From: Blastocatellia bacterium UBA7656
GTDB taxonomy: Bacteria; Acidobacteriota; Blastocatellia; UBA7656
Direction: 5' to 3'
DNA length: 64,000 nt
Assembly (NCBI GenBank): GCA_002483445.1
Contig: DLHY01000033.1
Location: 1-64,000 of the forward strand
The notes beneath the pieces were generated by a model. The model was not told the DNA's origin, ran no database searches, and saw nothing but the letters and a program-made list of their open reading frames with translations. Position 1 is the stretch's first letter. Each line of letters opens with the position of its first letter. The position numbers and the translations under genes were made by a program. Shown here piece after piece: positions 32,713-42,219 of the stretch.

Positions 32713-35595
32713 ATCGGACACTGTTTTAATAATCGCCGCTATCTGTTCGGCTCTTCTGAGTGAAAGCCGGAACTGATAGGTTTTCACCATCGCTGTCGAG
32801 CTTGCGCTCGAAATGCTCAACGACGACCGCACCGCCTCATCGTTGAATGAAGCCGTCTCGACAAGCCGTGCGATTGCTCGCACAAGCGCCGCTTCGTCTT
32901 TGATCTCGATAGCTTCTGCCTCGATCGAGGGCGCGCTGACACCGAGAATAGTTTCCATCTCCGCGCGAAGCCGAGCAGTCTGCTGCTCGAATGCGAGAGC
33001 GTGACGGCGAATCATCGAAAGCCTGCGCGCGCTCGCCTCTTCGCTCAACTCGTTCGCGCGGGTCTGAATGATGCGTCTCAGCGCCCAGGCGTGAGAGAGC
33101 GCCTCGCGCGAGAGAGCCATCAACTGCCTCGAATATCGATTTATTTCTTCTTCGTTATCGCTCGTTATGCCGCGCGAGGCGAGATGCGTTTTCATTTCAC
33201 TGTAAATCGGTATGGTCGCACCCACGCCGATTTCTATCTGCTGAGCGCGCGCAGTTGAAAAACCGCCCCTCCGCAGTTTCTTCGCTTCGGCGACGGTGAG
33301 TATTTCGACCCGGACAGAAGGGTTCGTGATGACCGGATCGAGAGCGCGAACGATTTCTCTTTTTCGCTCATCGGAATCGACTATTCCCTGAACGAGCAGT
33401 TTCCCCTGACTCGTTCGCGCAAGTTCTATCTGCTCGCCCTGATTCGCCCTGATCTGGTCGAGCAAATAGGTCACTTCAACCTCAAGGTCAGCCGATGCCA
33501 CAGCCTGAGCATCGCTCGAAGAAGAAGGCGTTGCGCCTTTCATCTCTCCTTTGATTTCGCCAAGCGAATTCGAGACGTTTGCATCAGGATCGAACACCGA
33601 CGGAGGGATTGCGCGCCTCGGAACGCGTTCGAATCTTTCTTCGACAAGTCTGTATTCAACTCTCGATGCACCGCCTTTGACCGCGAGATTCTGCTCAATA
33701 GCGTGCAGATCTGCTTTGTTCAAAGTGAGCGCGATTTTCAACTCGTCGCTTTCAAAACTGATTCGGTAGAAAAGCGAATCTTCTTTGATCCGGGCGCGGT
33801 CACTGTTCTTGATGAGCGCGGAAAATACCTGAGCCGACGGTTCGAGTCGCCATGCATCCACGTGGCTCAAATCCGCAGGCGCATTCAGTCGCCTGACTCC
33901 GCTCGCCTTGTCGAAAATAGTCGCGCCTTTTTCATTTATCCATTCGCCCGCGACGAGTCGATTCTGCTCATCGAATACGCGGCGGGATTTCTTCAGTCCG
34001 CTTTGCCATATCTCGATTCTGCGACGCGAAATCAGATTGCCATCTTCTCGTTCTTCGAGACTCAAAGTGCGATGAAGCGCGATTTCAGGATTATCGATAG
34101 CCGCCTTCTCAACTGCCTGCGCGTGGTCGAGCATTTCAGCCGCCGAGACCGCAGAGGGGCGCAGGCGGGCCACGAGCAGAGCCGCGATAAAGATCATCGC
34201 CACGATAGAGGTGATCGTGGCCGGTCGAAGCAGGAAATCCCGACTGAACAGGCGACGCGCAAAATCCATCAGCCGCGCGGGGCGCAGAGTTTCTTTGATC
34301 GAAATATCGGCAACCTGCGTTTCATCCTTGTCTTCAGTAGCCGCGGGGTCTTCGATAAATTGCGGATCGTTGTAATAGACTCGAATCTCAGGCCGCGAAT
34401 CGACGAAGCTCAACATAGCTTCGAGCCAGCGACCGCCGCTCATCTCGATTCGCGCCTCTTGTTCGAGGTCTCCGACTGGCGGAGGCTCGACATCCATAGC
34501 GAGCAGCAGAAAGCCCTGCTCGCTCAAAATCTCGACAAAGCCTATCTGTTCATCGATGCGCGCGCTCATCGTTAGTTCGTTTGACTGAGAACTGATCGAA
34601 TGCGAGCCGAGGAAGAAACCGTTTACCGAGACGAAAAGTTTTCGAGGAAAATGCTCGAAGACCTGCGAGCGAAGATTGATGCCTGATGAAATGCTTTTGT
34701 CCGTCGCGCCTCGCTTAGGAATTCGATCAGCGCCTATGAAATCAGTCGGGTGACGATCCGAAGGCGGCGCAAGACCAAGAATCGCGCACACGCGGTCGAG
34801 GCAATCCCTGAAACTGACGATGTGGCCAAGCGCGGGCGCGTCGGGCGACTGAGAGTTGCGCTCGTCGTAAAGTTTTTCAAGCTGCCGTGGAGAGAGGCAC
34901 TTTCCCTGTAGCGAATCGGAAACCTGGCGGCGCAGATCGGTCAGGAAATCATCCTCCGAGTTGCACTGTGATGAACTTGCTGTGCTTTGACGGATGAAAT
35001 GAAAATTGCGCCTGTCATCGAGGAAAGCTCTCGCTTCGGCTCGCGCCACCGAAATCCACGAATCGACCGCAGCGCGTGAGCCTTTGATTATCCGCCCGAT
35101 CTCCGTCGGATAGAAGCCGAGAAAGAAGCGAAGTATCAGAATGCTTCCGGCTTTTGAGGACTCCTTCCGCGCGCAGGCGTAGCGGCAGATCGCCGAAAGC
35201 TCTTCCTGAGCCTGTATCCGGTTACGCGGGTCTATGACTCGAAGTCCCGCATCAGCCGAGTCGTATTCCATCACAGGCAGGCTCTCTGTAAATCGCGCGC
35301 TGCGCCGAACGCGCGAGATATGGCGGTTGCGCAGCATCGTGTAGAGGTAGGCTTCAAGGTTTTGAATGCCCGCGAGATCGGGGCGCGCGAGAGTGAACTG
35401 GATGAAAGCGTCGTGTAGGATATCTTCGGCAAGCTGATGATCCTGACCTGAGAGTTTCATCGCCCACCGCAGCATTTGCTCGTAATGAGAGATGAAGAGG
35501 TCTTCGTGATCGGGCTTGATTGACCAAGGTTTGAACATATACTCAATCACATGACGCGCAGAGAGGATCATATCTAAAAAAGAATTCGAATTCAT
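32704..35595 (-). CDS. Membrane-tethered ECF sigma factor fused to anti-sigma and periplasmic domains
   Basis: 963 aa. Sigma region 2 is at residues about 32-100 (L-A-E-D-I-L-H-D-A-F-I-Q-F, Y-T-M-L-R-N-R-H-I-S-R) and region 4 at 150-192 (I-L-R-F-F-L-G-F-Y-P-T-E-I-G-R-I-I-K-G). Then H258-x3-F262-x2-C265 copies the H-x3-C-x2-C anti-sigma zinc-finger spacing with the first Cys changed to Phe. A beta-rich part (310-410), one membrane helix (455-480) and a periplasmic half of about 480 residues follow, including a BON-like stretch (about 700-770). FecI, FecR and sensor functions thus seem to share one chain. The start is uncertain (35571 and 35538 are possible) and no clear ribosome-binding site is seen. 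The receptor gene follows downstream. Confidence 0.88.
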   Translation of the reverse strand: MNSNSFLDMILSARHVIEYMFKPWSIKPDHEDLFISHYEQMLRWAMKLSGQDHQLAEDILHDAFIQFTLARPDLAGIQNLEAYLYTMLRNRHISRVRRSARFTESLPVMEYDSADAGLRVIDPRNRIQAQEELSAICRYACARKESSKAGSILILRFFLGFYPTEIGRIIKGSRAAVDSWISVARAEARAFLDDRRNFHFIRQSTASSSQCNSEDDFLTDLRRQVSDSLQGKCLSPRQLEKLYDERNSQSPDAPALGHIVSFRDCLDRVCAILGLAPPSDRHPTDFIGADRIPKRGATDKSISSGINLRSQVFEHFPRKLFVSVNGFFLGSHSISSQSNELTMSARIDEQIGFVEILSEQGFLLLAMDVEPPPVGDLEQEARIEMSGGRWLEAMLSFVDSRPEIRVYYNDPQFIEDPAATEDKDETQVADISIKETLRPARLMDFARRLFSRDFLLRPATITSIVAMIFIAALLVARLRPSAVSAAEMLDHAQAVEKAAIDNPEIALHRTLSLEEREDGNLISRRRIEIWQSGLKKSRRVFDEQNRLVAGEWINEKGATIFDKASGVRRLNAPADLSHVDAWRLEPSAQVFSALIKNSDRARIKEDSLFYRISFESDELKIALTLNKADLHAIEQNLAVKGGASRVEYRLVEERFERVPRRAIPPSVFDPDANVSNSLGEIKGEMKGATPSSSSDAQAVASADLEVEVTYLLDQIRANQGEQIELARTSQGKLLVQGIVDSDERKREIVRALDPVITNPSVRVEILTVAEAKKLRRGGFSTARAQQIEIGVGATIPIYSEMKTHLASRGITSDNEEEINRYSRQLMALSREALSHAWALRRIIQTRANELSEEASARRLSMIRRHALAFEQQTARLRAEMETILGVSAPSIEAEAIEIKDEAALVRAIARLVETASFNDEAVRSSLSISSASSTAMVKTYQFRLSLRRAEQIAAIIKTVSDLR

Positions 35596-35739
35596 TTCAA
35601 AGATTCATCTTGTTGCGCCCGCTTCTGGGCTTGATTCCTTGAAGTAATAAATATATTCTTCCGCGGCGACCATATCTTACAACGAGCCTGAAAGCGCATG
35701 GCTTATCAAAATCACGAAAAAAACGGGAGGTGAGCGCGT

Positions 35740-37317
35740 ATGACGGATGAGATTCTGGATGTCGCTGTCGTCGGAGGCGGCGTATCGGGAGTGTATGCGG
35801 CGTGGCGATTGTTGACCGAAGGCCGCAAGAGTCGTGTGACAGTATTCGAGGCCAGCGATCATGTGGGCGGGCGATTGTTGTCTGTAACTCCGCCTCACAT
35901 TCCCAATATGACGGCTGAACTTGGAGGAATGCGCATTCTTCCAGCCGTGCAGCCGGTCATCACAAAGTTGATTCAGGTTTTGAATGGAGATGCAGACCCG
36001 ACTGATCGCATCGAAACTTATCCATTTCCCGTCGATCAGCCAAACAATATTTCCTACCTGCGCGGAGTTCATCTGCGGCTGTCGGATTTCACCTCTAATC
36101 CGTCGCTCGTGCCTTATCATCTGACCTTTCTCGAATCCGGCCAGACTGCCGGACAGATTGCAATCAACGCCATCGATCAGATCGTGCCGGGTATAACGAA
36201 CCCGAATCTAAATGAAGCCCAACGGAGAAAAATGGCTCAGGAAGCCACTTTCGACGGCAATCCGCTTTACAAGCAGGGCTTCTGGCAGGTGTTGATGCGA
36301 GTCATCAGCGGCGAGGCGTATCAACTTGCGCTTGCCGCCGGTGGATACGAATCTACGTTGAGCAACTGGAATGCTGCCGATGCCATTCCATGGTATCTGT
36401 CCGACTTCGGCGTCGATCCGAAATACGAGGGATTCAAAAAAGGTTTCCAGCAGGTTCCTCTGACCATCAGTGAGAGGGTCAAAAAAGCGCACGGCAATAT
36501 CGTGTGCAATAAATCCGTGAGCGGCTTTGCATGGAATGGCGAGGTCATCGAACTTCATCTTGAGGATGGAAGCACGGTTCAGGCTAAAGCTCTGATACTT
36601 GCGATGCCGCGTCGGGCGCTTGATTTGATCACGCCTAACAGCCCCGTGCTTCAGGATAAGCGCGTCAGCCGACTTATCAAGAGCGTCACTCCGCGACCGT
36701 TATTCAAACTCTTCACGACATACAAAAGCCCGTGGTGGCTTGCCTCGGGCGTCAAGAAGGGACGCACTACGACTGACCTGCCTGTGCGCCAGACCTACTA
36801 CTGGCCAAAGGATGACGGCCAGCCTGCGACCGATGGGCGAGCGATGCTGATGGCCAGTTATGACGACGGATTGAACATAGGATTCTGGGACGGCTTCAGG
36901 CCCAAGCGCGGCCTGCGCAAACAGGCGGGCAGAGAAGCGGGGCCGGAATGGTTCATCGGAGAAGCCGACAAAGAGGGTGAAGGGTTCGAGGGCTGGCGCG
37001 AGTACCGCGCGCCTGCGGCGATGGTAGCGGAGGTGCAACGCCAGTTGGCCGTCATACACGGGCTTCAATTCACGCCCGATGTGATCGATGCGTCGTTCAA
37101 GGACTGGGGCGACGATCCGTTCGGCGGCGGCTGGAATTCATGGAACATCGGCGTGAAGAGTCAGAACGTGAAGAAAAATATTCTCAATCCTCTGGAAGGC
37201 GTACCGGTCTATATTTGCGGCGAAGCGTATTCAGACGCTCAAGGGTGGGTAGAAGGCGCATTGCAAACCGCCGACGCGATGCTCAAAGAATACTTCGGCA
37301 TCTGCCCGCTTTGCTGA
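35740..37317 (+). CDS. Flavin-containing amine / L-amino acid oxidase
   Basis: 525 aa, GGAGGTGA upstream of the ATG. The N-terminal FAD motif V-A-V-V-G-G-G-V-S-G-V-Y-A-A is followed by F-E-A-S-D-H-V-G-G-R-L and E-L-G-G-M-R. The C-terminal Y-I-C-G-E-A-Y-S-D-A-Q-G-W-V-E-G-A-L is the flavin-closing motif of L-amino acid and polyamine oxidases. It oxidises an amine or amino acid to the imine, giving H2O2. There is no signal peptide. It is divergent from the sigma fusion gene (144 bases between) and convergent with the second receptor gene. Confidence 0.9.
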   Translation: MTDEILDVAVVGGGVSGVYAAWRLLTEGRKSRVTVFEASDHVGGRLLSVTPPHIPNMTAELGGMRILPAVQPVITKLIQVLNGDADPTDRIETYPFPVDQPNNISYLRGVHLRLSDFTSNPSLVPYHLTFLESGQTAGQIAINAIDQIVPGITNPNLNEAQRRKMAQEATFDGNPLYKQGFWQVLMRVISGEAYQLALAAGGYESTLSNWNAADAIPWYLSDFGVDPKYEGFKKGFQQVPLTISERVKKAHGNIVCNKSVSGFAWNGEVIELHLEDGSTVQAKALILAMPRRALDLITPNSPVLQDKRVSRLIKSVTPRPLFKLFTTYKSPWWLASGVKKGRTTTDLPVRQTYYWPKDDGQPATDGRAMLMASYDDGLNIGFWDGFRPKRGLRKQAGREAGPEWFIGEADKEGEGFEGWREYRAPAAMVAEVQRQLAVIHGLQFTPDVIDASFKDWGDDPFGGGWNSWNIGVKSQNVKKNILNPLEGVPVYICGEAYSDAQGWVEGALQTADAMLKEYFGICPLC

Positions 37318-37348
37318 TGCCTTACCTGAGATTGGATATGAAAAAACA

Positions 37349-37401
37349 GGGCGACTCCTTCGATACCTTCGCTCTTGTCAATCGTATCGAAGGAATCGCC
37401 C
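37349..37401 (-). terminator. Predicted intrinsic terminator after the second TonB receptor gene
   Basis: Arms GGGCGACTCCTTCGATAC (37349-37366) and GTATCGAAGGAATCGCCC (37384-37401) pair over 18 positions with one mismatch and a 17-base loop. On the minus strand the stem is followed by TGTTTTTTCAT. It may also help to stop readthrough from the oxidase gene on the plus strand. Confidence 0.75.
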
Positions 37402-37449
37402 TCGATTGCTCGGCGCTTTCATTGCCGGACCGTTTTTCAAAGCTCTGAT

Positions 37450-40400
37450 TCAGAAGATCAGCTTCAAGCCCATTCTCATATCCCTTCCACCGCCGTTGGT
37501 GAGTTCGAAGTTGCCGAACTCTCCGGACAGCGAGCCTACTACGCTGCGCCCCGGCACGTTTGTGAACTGCTGATGGTTGAAGATATTGAAAGATTCAAGC
37601 CTGTATTCGAGCCTGAACCTTTCAGTGAGACGGAATGTCTTGAACAGGCTCCAATCGAAGTTGTTCACTTTGCTGGTTCGCTCGGTGTTCCTCCCCAGCG
37701 TGGTGGGTCCGGGGAAGCCTGTACCCTGCACGACGTAAACATCATTTCGGTTTACACATTGTCCTGTGTCCGGGTTGAGGAATCCGGTCGAACAAGTTGC
37801 GCTGATGGTTGCGCGAGTGTTGCGCGGCGCATTTGGATTGCCTATGTCAGGGCGGTCCCCTCCGGCAAGCCCGTCGCCGTTTCGATCCGCGCCGTTGACT
37901 ATCGTGTAGGGCGTCCCGGTCTGGAATGTCGTGATTCCAGCTATCTCCCATCCGCCGAGCGCGTGGCCGAGGATGCCGGATTTCGGACCCGGTATCTGCC
38001 ATACATAAGCGACGATGAAGCGATGTCTGCGGTCGTAGTCGGAAACCGCTCTGTCGAGCCTGAGTCCGCCCTGAAATACAGGCACCGAGGCCAGAGACGA
38101 GGGAGAACTGTTCGTGTTGAAGACCTCACTCACGTCGTCCATAAACTTCGACCACGTGTAAGCGGTATTGATCTGGAACCCGTGCGAGAACCGCTTGTCG
38201 ACGCGAAGCTGCAACGAATTGTAATTCGAGTTCGCTCCGCTGTCTCGAATGCGGCGCACGCCGAGTTGCGGATGCAGCCTCACTCCGCTTATCAGCGGAT
38301 TGATGTCCTGAGTGACGAACAGCTTTCGGCTTCCCGATCCGACATAAGACAACTCCATAACTAACTGATGGGGCAACTCTCTTTGAAAACCGAGCGACCA
38401 TCTTTGCGTATAAGGGTTGCGAATGTTCGGGCTGAATACGGAAGTCTGCGTGTCGAGAGGAGTGGGCGTGCGCGCGGTCGCCGGTATGGCGTTCGGGAAC
38501 CAGTTGGTTGTTCCGCGACTGGTCGCCGATGAACCGGGCAGGACGTCTGTGTTCGTCGTGTTGATGGTGTTGGGCGAATCGGCGGCAATGTTGGACAGGA
38601 GGTTGTTGAAGAAGGTGTCATAGCTGACCTGATACCCTCCGCGCCAGACCGTCTTGCCATCTCCGAACAATTTACCGAGGACGCCTGACCTGAAGTTTGG
38701 ATTCCAGGCGAATCCGATGATAGGGCCTAAGTTGTTGTTGTCCTGCTCGACTTTGTTGGGGACGAGGAACTGAGCCGGGTCGAAGCCTGCGAAGGCCGGG
38801 AACTCGAAGGCGCTGTTGGCAGGCTGGCCGAAGTTTTCATATCTCAGCCCCAGGGTCAGCGTCAGGCTCGGACGCATTTTCCAGGTGTCCTGGAAAAAGT
38901 AACTCTGCCGGAACAGGTTCGGGTGATAGACCGGGTCGCCGAAGTTTCTGTTGGCCGAGCCGCGAAATCCGCTGAAGTTGTCTATGAAATTAGCGAAGGC
39001 CGTGAACCCGCCGCCAGCAAGGAAATTGAAAGAGCCGCGCTCGTTGAAAGGCGGACGCTGCTCGGCTATCTGACGCAAAAACTCCCCTCCGAATCGGAAA
39101 GTGTGAGTGCCTAAGACTTTGGTCATCGTCTCCTGAAACAGGTAGTTGTCGGCTATGCGGAATTGCGGAATGTTGGTTTGAATTCCGAAGCCGGAGATGC
39201 CTGAAATGCTGACAGCCGGAAGGGTCTCGGCCAGTTCGTTGTTGTTGGGAGATAGCGGGAACTGGAATGCTATTCGCCCGAACGATCCGCGGAATTCGTT
39301 CGTCCACGAAGGGCTTATCACCCACGTGTAACTCCCCAGAAAGTTCTGGTCGCGCCCGTCGAATATGAACTCGAATCCGGGGCCGTTGACTCCGTTGGGC
39401 GTGTTGATCGAGTCGTCGAACGAATACCGGAATGACAGGCGGTGATCCTGATTCAGCGTATGGTCTGCGCGAACTAAGAACTGAAGGTCGTTGCTCACAC
39501 TGGAAAAGGGTATGCCCACTCTTCCGAATTCTATGGCCCCGCGATTAGTCTGGCCCGTGCGGTCAAGCGAAATGAGAGTGGGAGCAGTCACCCCTGTCAG
39601 CGAGCCGAAGATCGTGCGGTAGAGATCGACTCGCGCATTCGCTCCCTGCGGGAAAAGCTGGTTGAGCCTTGCCCACCCTGCGGCCGTCGGTACGGTGAAT
39701 GCTCCGGTGTTGGCCGAGGATCGGAAACGGTCGGCCTGAATCCCGCCGAAGATGAAGGTTCTGTCTTTGATGATCGGCCCGCCGACTGTTCCTCCGAATA
39801 TGTTCTCAGTGAATACGGAAGGCTCGGTGAGTCCCGAAAGTCGGTTCCCGTTCGTGAGCGCATTGAATGCCTGCGACAGATAGAGCCATCTGGCTGTCCC
39901 GTGAAATTCATTGGTTCCCGACCGGGTTATCACGTTGAAGACGCCGCCGCCCGCCCTGCCGAACTCGGCGCTGAAAAGCCCCGTCTGGGCCGAAAACTCC
40001 GCGATGGCGTCTTCGTTATTGATCGTCTGAGCCGGACCGCCTACCGAGATGTCGTTGTTCTCGACTCCGTCGAGCAGGTAGTTATTCCCGCGCGGTCTCT
40101 GCCCGTTGACTGCGAACTGTGTCTGCTGACCGCCGTTTCCGAATGTGCTTGATCCGGTGGCCTGTGTGACTCCGGGCAATATGCGGGCAAGGGCGATGGG
40201 ATTGAGCGCGGCCAGAGGAAGCTTGACTATCTCCTGACGGTCGAAGTTGCCTCCCCGCACGGCGTCGCTCTTCTGCAATATCTCTTCTGTTTCAGCGTTG
40301 ACATCGACGATGACATCCACTCCGCCGGTCTCCATCGCGGCGTCAATCGTGCTTATGCGATTTGCCTGCACCGAGATGCCCTTGGCCACATAAGTCTTGA

Positions 40401-40674
40401 ACCCGGTGGCGGTGATCTTCAAATCGTACTCGCCCAGGTCGACGGCATCGAAGCGATAAATGCCGGAGTCGTTGGTTGTGGCGGTGCGTTTCTGATTCGT
40501 AGACTTGTTCAACAACTCTACGACCGCTCCGGGTACTATCGCTCCTGAAGAATCGTTTACCTGACCCATGACCGTCCCGCGACTCGTTTGCGCTAAAAAC
40601 GGAGTCGCGTTCATCACGAGCAATAACACAGCCGATACGAAAGCAACGGAAGTGCGCACAAGTTTCCTGGTCAT
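37450..40674 (-). CDS. Oar-like TonB-dependent receptor
   Basis: 1074 aa from the ATG at 40674, which has AGGAGG six bases upstream. Signal peptide, then carboxypeptidase-regulatory-like domain (G-T-V-M-G-Q-V-N-D-S-S-G-A-I-V-P-G-A, D-S-G-I-Y-R-F-D), plug (L-N-P-I-A-L-A-R-I-L-P-G-V-T, G-G-V-F-N-V-I-T-R-S-G-T-N-E) and a barrel ending in R-M-G-L-K-L-I-F. It is an outer-membrane active transporter or attachment protein with unknown ligand. Unlike the receptor at 29.2-32.6 kb, it has no sigma gene beside it. A terminator follows at 37349-37401. Confidence 0.92.
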   Translation of the reverse strand: MTRKLVRTSVAFVSAVLLLVMNATPFLAQTSRGTVMGQVNDSSGAIVPGAVVELLNKSTNQKRTATTNDSGIYRFDAVDLGEYDLKITATGFKTYVAKGISVQANRISTIDAAMETGGVDVIVDVNAETEEILQKSDAVRGGNFDRQEIVKLPLAALNPIALARILPGVTQATGSSTFGNGGQQTQFAVNGQRPRGNNYLLDGVENNDISVGGPAQTINNEDAIAEFSAQTGLFSAEFGRAGGGVFNVITRSGTNEFHGTARWLYLSQAFNALTNGNRLSGLTEPSVFTENIFGGTVGGPIIKDRTFIFGGIQADRFRSSANTGAFTVPTAAGWARLNQLFPQGANARVDLYRTIFGSLTGVTAPTLISLDRTGQTNRGAIEFGRVGIPFSSVSNDLQFLVRADHTLNQDHRLSFRYSFDDSINTPNGVNGPGFEFIFDGRDQNFLGSYTWVISPSWTNEFRGSFGRIAFQFPLSPNNNELAETLPAVSISGISGFGIQTNIPQFRIADNYLFQETMTKVLGTHTFRFGGEFLRQIAEQRPPFNERGSFNFLAGGGFTAFANFIDNFSGFRGSANRNFGDPVYHPNLFRQSYFFQDTWKMRPSLTLTLGLRYENFGQPANSAFEFPAFAGFDPAQFLVPNKVEQDNNNLGPIIGFAWNPNFRSGVLGKLFGDGKTVWRGGYQVSYDTFFNNLLSNIAADSPNTINTTNTDVLPGSSATSRGTTNWFPNAIPATARTPTPLDTQTSVFSPNIRNPYTQRWSLGFQRELPHQLVMELSYVGSGSRKLFVTQDINPLISGVRLHPQLGVRRIRDSGANSNYNSLQLRVDKRFSHGFQINTAYTWSKFMDDVSEVFNTNSSPSSLASVPVFQGGLRLDRAVSDYDRRHRFIVAYVWQIPGPKSGILGHALGGWEIAGITTFQTGTPYTIVNGADRNGDGLAGGDRPDIGNPNAPRNTRATISATCSTGFLNPDTGQCVNRNDVYVVQGTGFPGPTTLGRNTERTSKVNNFDWSLFKTFRLTERFRLEYRLESFNIFNHQQFTNVPGRSVVGSLSGEFGNFELTNGGGRDMRMGLKLIF

Positions 40675-41290
40675 AAGGTGCCTCCTCACAAGATTGGGAT
40701 ATACATGACTCGTCAGCCTTTCTGAACTATCCCACCTCTCAGCCAAACCGGCGAGTCGACGAAAGATGCCCGACTCGGATGTTATGAAAATAAGGGCTTA
40801 TGTTTTCAGCCCCACCTTTTCTTGTCGCAAGCTCGATCTGCGCGTAAGAGAACCGCCTCAGCTATGAAGAGTCGTTAGTGATGAAAAAGTAAGGCTCGAC
40901 TGATAGAGGCAAATTCACCGCAGAGGCGCAGAGACCGCCGAGGGAACGCAGAGTTTTTTTCTTCTCTGCGCTGTCTCTGCGCGCTCTGCGTCTCGGCGGT
41001 GAACGAGCTTTTCGCTATAGCCCGATTGGAATTCATCATCCCTCATCATTACTTTTTCACCACTACCGAAAAGTCTTCAACCGGAGATGATCAAACAGTT
41101 ACAGTTATGATTCCAGTGAAGAGTGGCATTTTACTCTTTTTCCCCGGCATTGGCGACAGCGTATTTTGGCTTTGGCGCGCTTAAATTGACAAGCCCGGTA
41201 TCGGCGGGTATTCTAAGCCTTCGATATTTTACACACGATGCCGCAGGGGTCAGGCTTCTGCGGCTCTTGTTTATGCAGAGGAGCCTTCAG
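40675..41290. other. 616-base gap dominated by a nested inverted repeat
   Basis: The left part carries the promoter region of the receptor gene (minus strand). The element at 40876-41065 fills the middle. No coding frame of quality exists. A second palindromic repeat starts at 41291. Confidence 0.5.
40876..41065. repeat. Nested inverted repeat of the CGCAGAG array family
   Basis: Outer arms TAGTGATGAAAAAGTAA (40876-40892) and TTACTTTTTCACCACTA (41049-41065) pair with one mismatch. Inside, 40914-41003 forms a long hairpin built from CGCAGAG/CTCTGCG units and ends in TTCACCG/CGGTGAA. The same unit family makes the array at 43523-43603. Confidence 0.7.
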
Positions 41291-41373
41291 GTAGAACAGG
41301 CTGCCAGCCTGTTGAGACCCTGAAAGTAGGAGAATTGGGGAATCCGCAGGCTGGCAGCCTGCTATACATTTTC
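41291..41373 (+). repeat. Palindromic element, family A copy 2
   Basis: Perfect palindromes AACAGGCTGCCAGCCTGTT (41295-41313) and GCAGGCTGGCAGCCTGC (41346-41362) enclose a 32-base spacer. It ends immediately before the ribosome-binding site of the next gene and has the same orientation relative to that gene as the other two copies. Confidence 0.8.
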
Positions 41374-41386
41374 TGAGGTGACAGAG

Positions 41387-42160
41387 TTGAGCGAAAGCTA
41401 CCGTCCGATAGTCGGCATACCGTGCCGCTATAACTGGAACACGAATTATTTCGAATTGCGCGAGACCTACAGCGAAGCCATCTATGCCGCAGGCGGAACT
41501 CCCCTGCTCGTTCCTCTGATCCCGGAACCTGACTTCATCGATTCGATCATCACTCGATTCGACGCCGTGTGTCTCTCAGGCGCGGTCAATGATGTCGATC
41601 CGCTTCGCTACAATCAGGAGCCTCGCCCTAAATGCGGCCCCGTGGTTCCGCAACGCGACGACACCGATTTCATGCTTCTGGCCGCAGCCGAAGCCCGACG
41701 GCTTCCTGTGCTGGCTATCTGCTTCGGCATTCAGTCGCTCAACGTCTATCGCGGCGGCACTCTCATTCAGGACATAGAATCTGAAGTCACGGGCGCGCTC
41801 AAGCACATGCAGGGCGATGTTTTCTATCGCCGCTCGCACACCATCCAGATGGCGGAAGACTCACTGATCGCCCGTCTCGCGGGCGGCAATCAGATCGGAG
41901 TCAACAGCCATCACCATCAATCAATCGATATCGTGGGCCGCGACCTCTTGCCCATTGCCTGGGCCGCCGATGGAATAATAGAAGCCGTCACCGATACGCG
42001 CTCGGATCAATTCGTCCTCGGCGTTCAGTGGCACCCGGAAGTCAACTGGAAAACAGACCCATTTTCGCAGGCCATTTTCAATCACTTCGTCGCGGTCGCC
42101 TACGACCGGGCGCACTCGAAGAAGAGTCCAGAGAGTCTTCAAAGTCTTGAGAGTCTATAG
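41387..42160 (+). CDS. Class I amidotransferase-like hydrolase (peptidase C26, PuuD-like)
   Basis: 257 aa from the TTG at 41387, which has AGGTGA five bases upstream; the GTG at 41378 is an alternative. The nucleophile elbow L-A-I-C-F-G-I-Q-S-L-N and Q-W-H-P-E supply the Cys-His-Glu triad. H-H-H-Q-S-I is typical of gamma-glutamyl-GABA hydrolases. It cleaves gamma-glutamyl bonds of small molecules or peptides. The last residues (S-P-E-S-L-Q-S-L-E-S-L) come from a tandem repeat that runs over the stop. It is followed closely by an MFS gene. Confidence 0.85.
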   Translation: MSESYRPIVGIPCRYNWNTNYFELRETYSEAIYAAGGTPLLVPLIPEPDFIDSIITRFDAVCLSGAVNDVDPLRYNQEPRPKCGPVVPQRDDTDFMLLAAAEARRLPVLAICFGIQSLNVYRGGTLIQDIESEVTGALKHMQGDVFYRRSHTIQMAEDSLIARLAGGNQIGVNSHHHQSIDIVGRDLLPIAWAADGIIEAVTDTRSDQFVLGVQWHPEVNWKTDPFSQAIFNHFVAVAYDRAHSKKSPESLQSLESL

Positions 42161-42213
42161 AGTCTTGTGATCTGGACTCTCTGGACTCTCCGGACTCTCT
42201 GGACTCTCCGGAC
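42121..42213. repeat. Tandem array of AGAGTCT / GGACTCTCY units
   Basis: The left half (42121-42166) repeats AGAGTCt-type units and encodes the C-terminus of the hydrolase. The right half (42171-42213) repeats the 9-mer GGACTCTCT/GGACTCTCC more than four times. The halves are roughly inverted, so the transcript could fold. It ends six bases before the MFS start. Confidence 0.8.
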
Positions 42214-42219
42214 TTGTTT

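Noticed and set aside
35740..37317. Amine oxidase as part of the sigma-receptor unit
   Set aside because: It is on the opposite strand with its own ribosome-binding site, and nothing in the sequence ties its function to the receptor.
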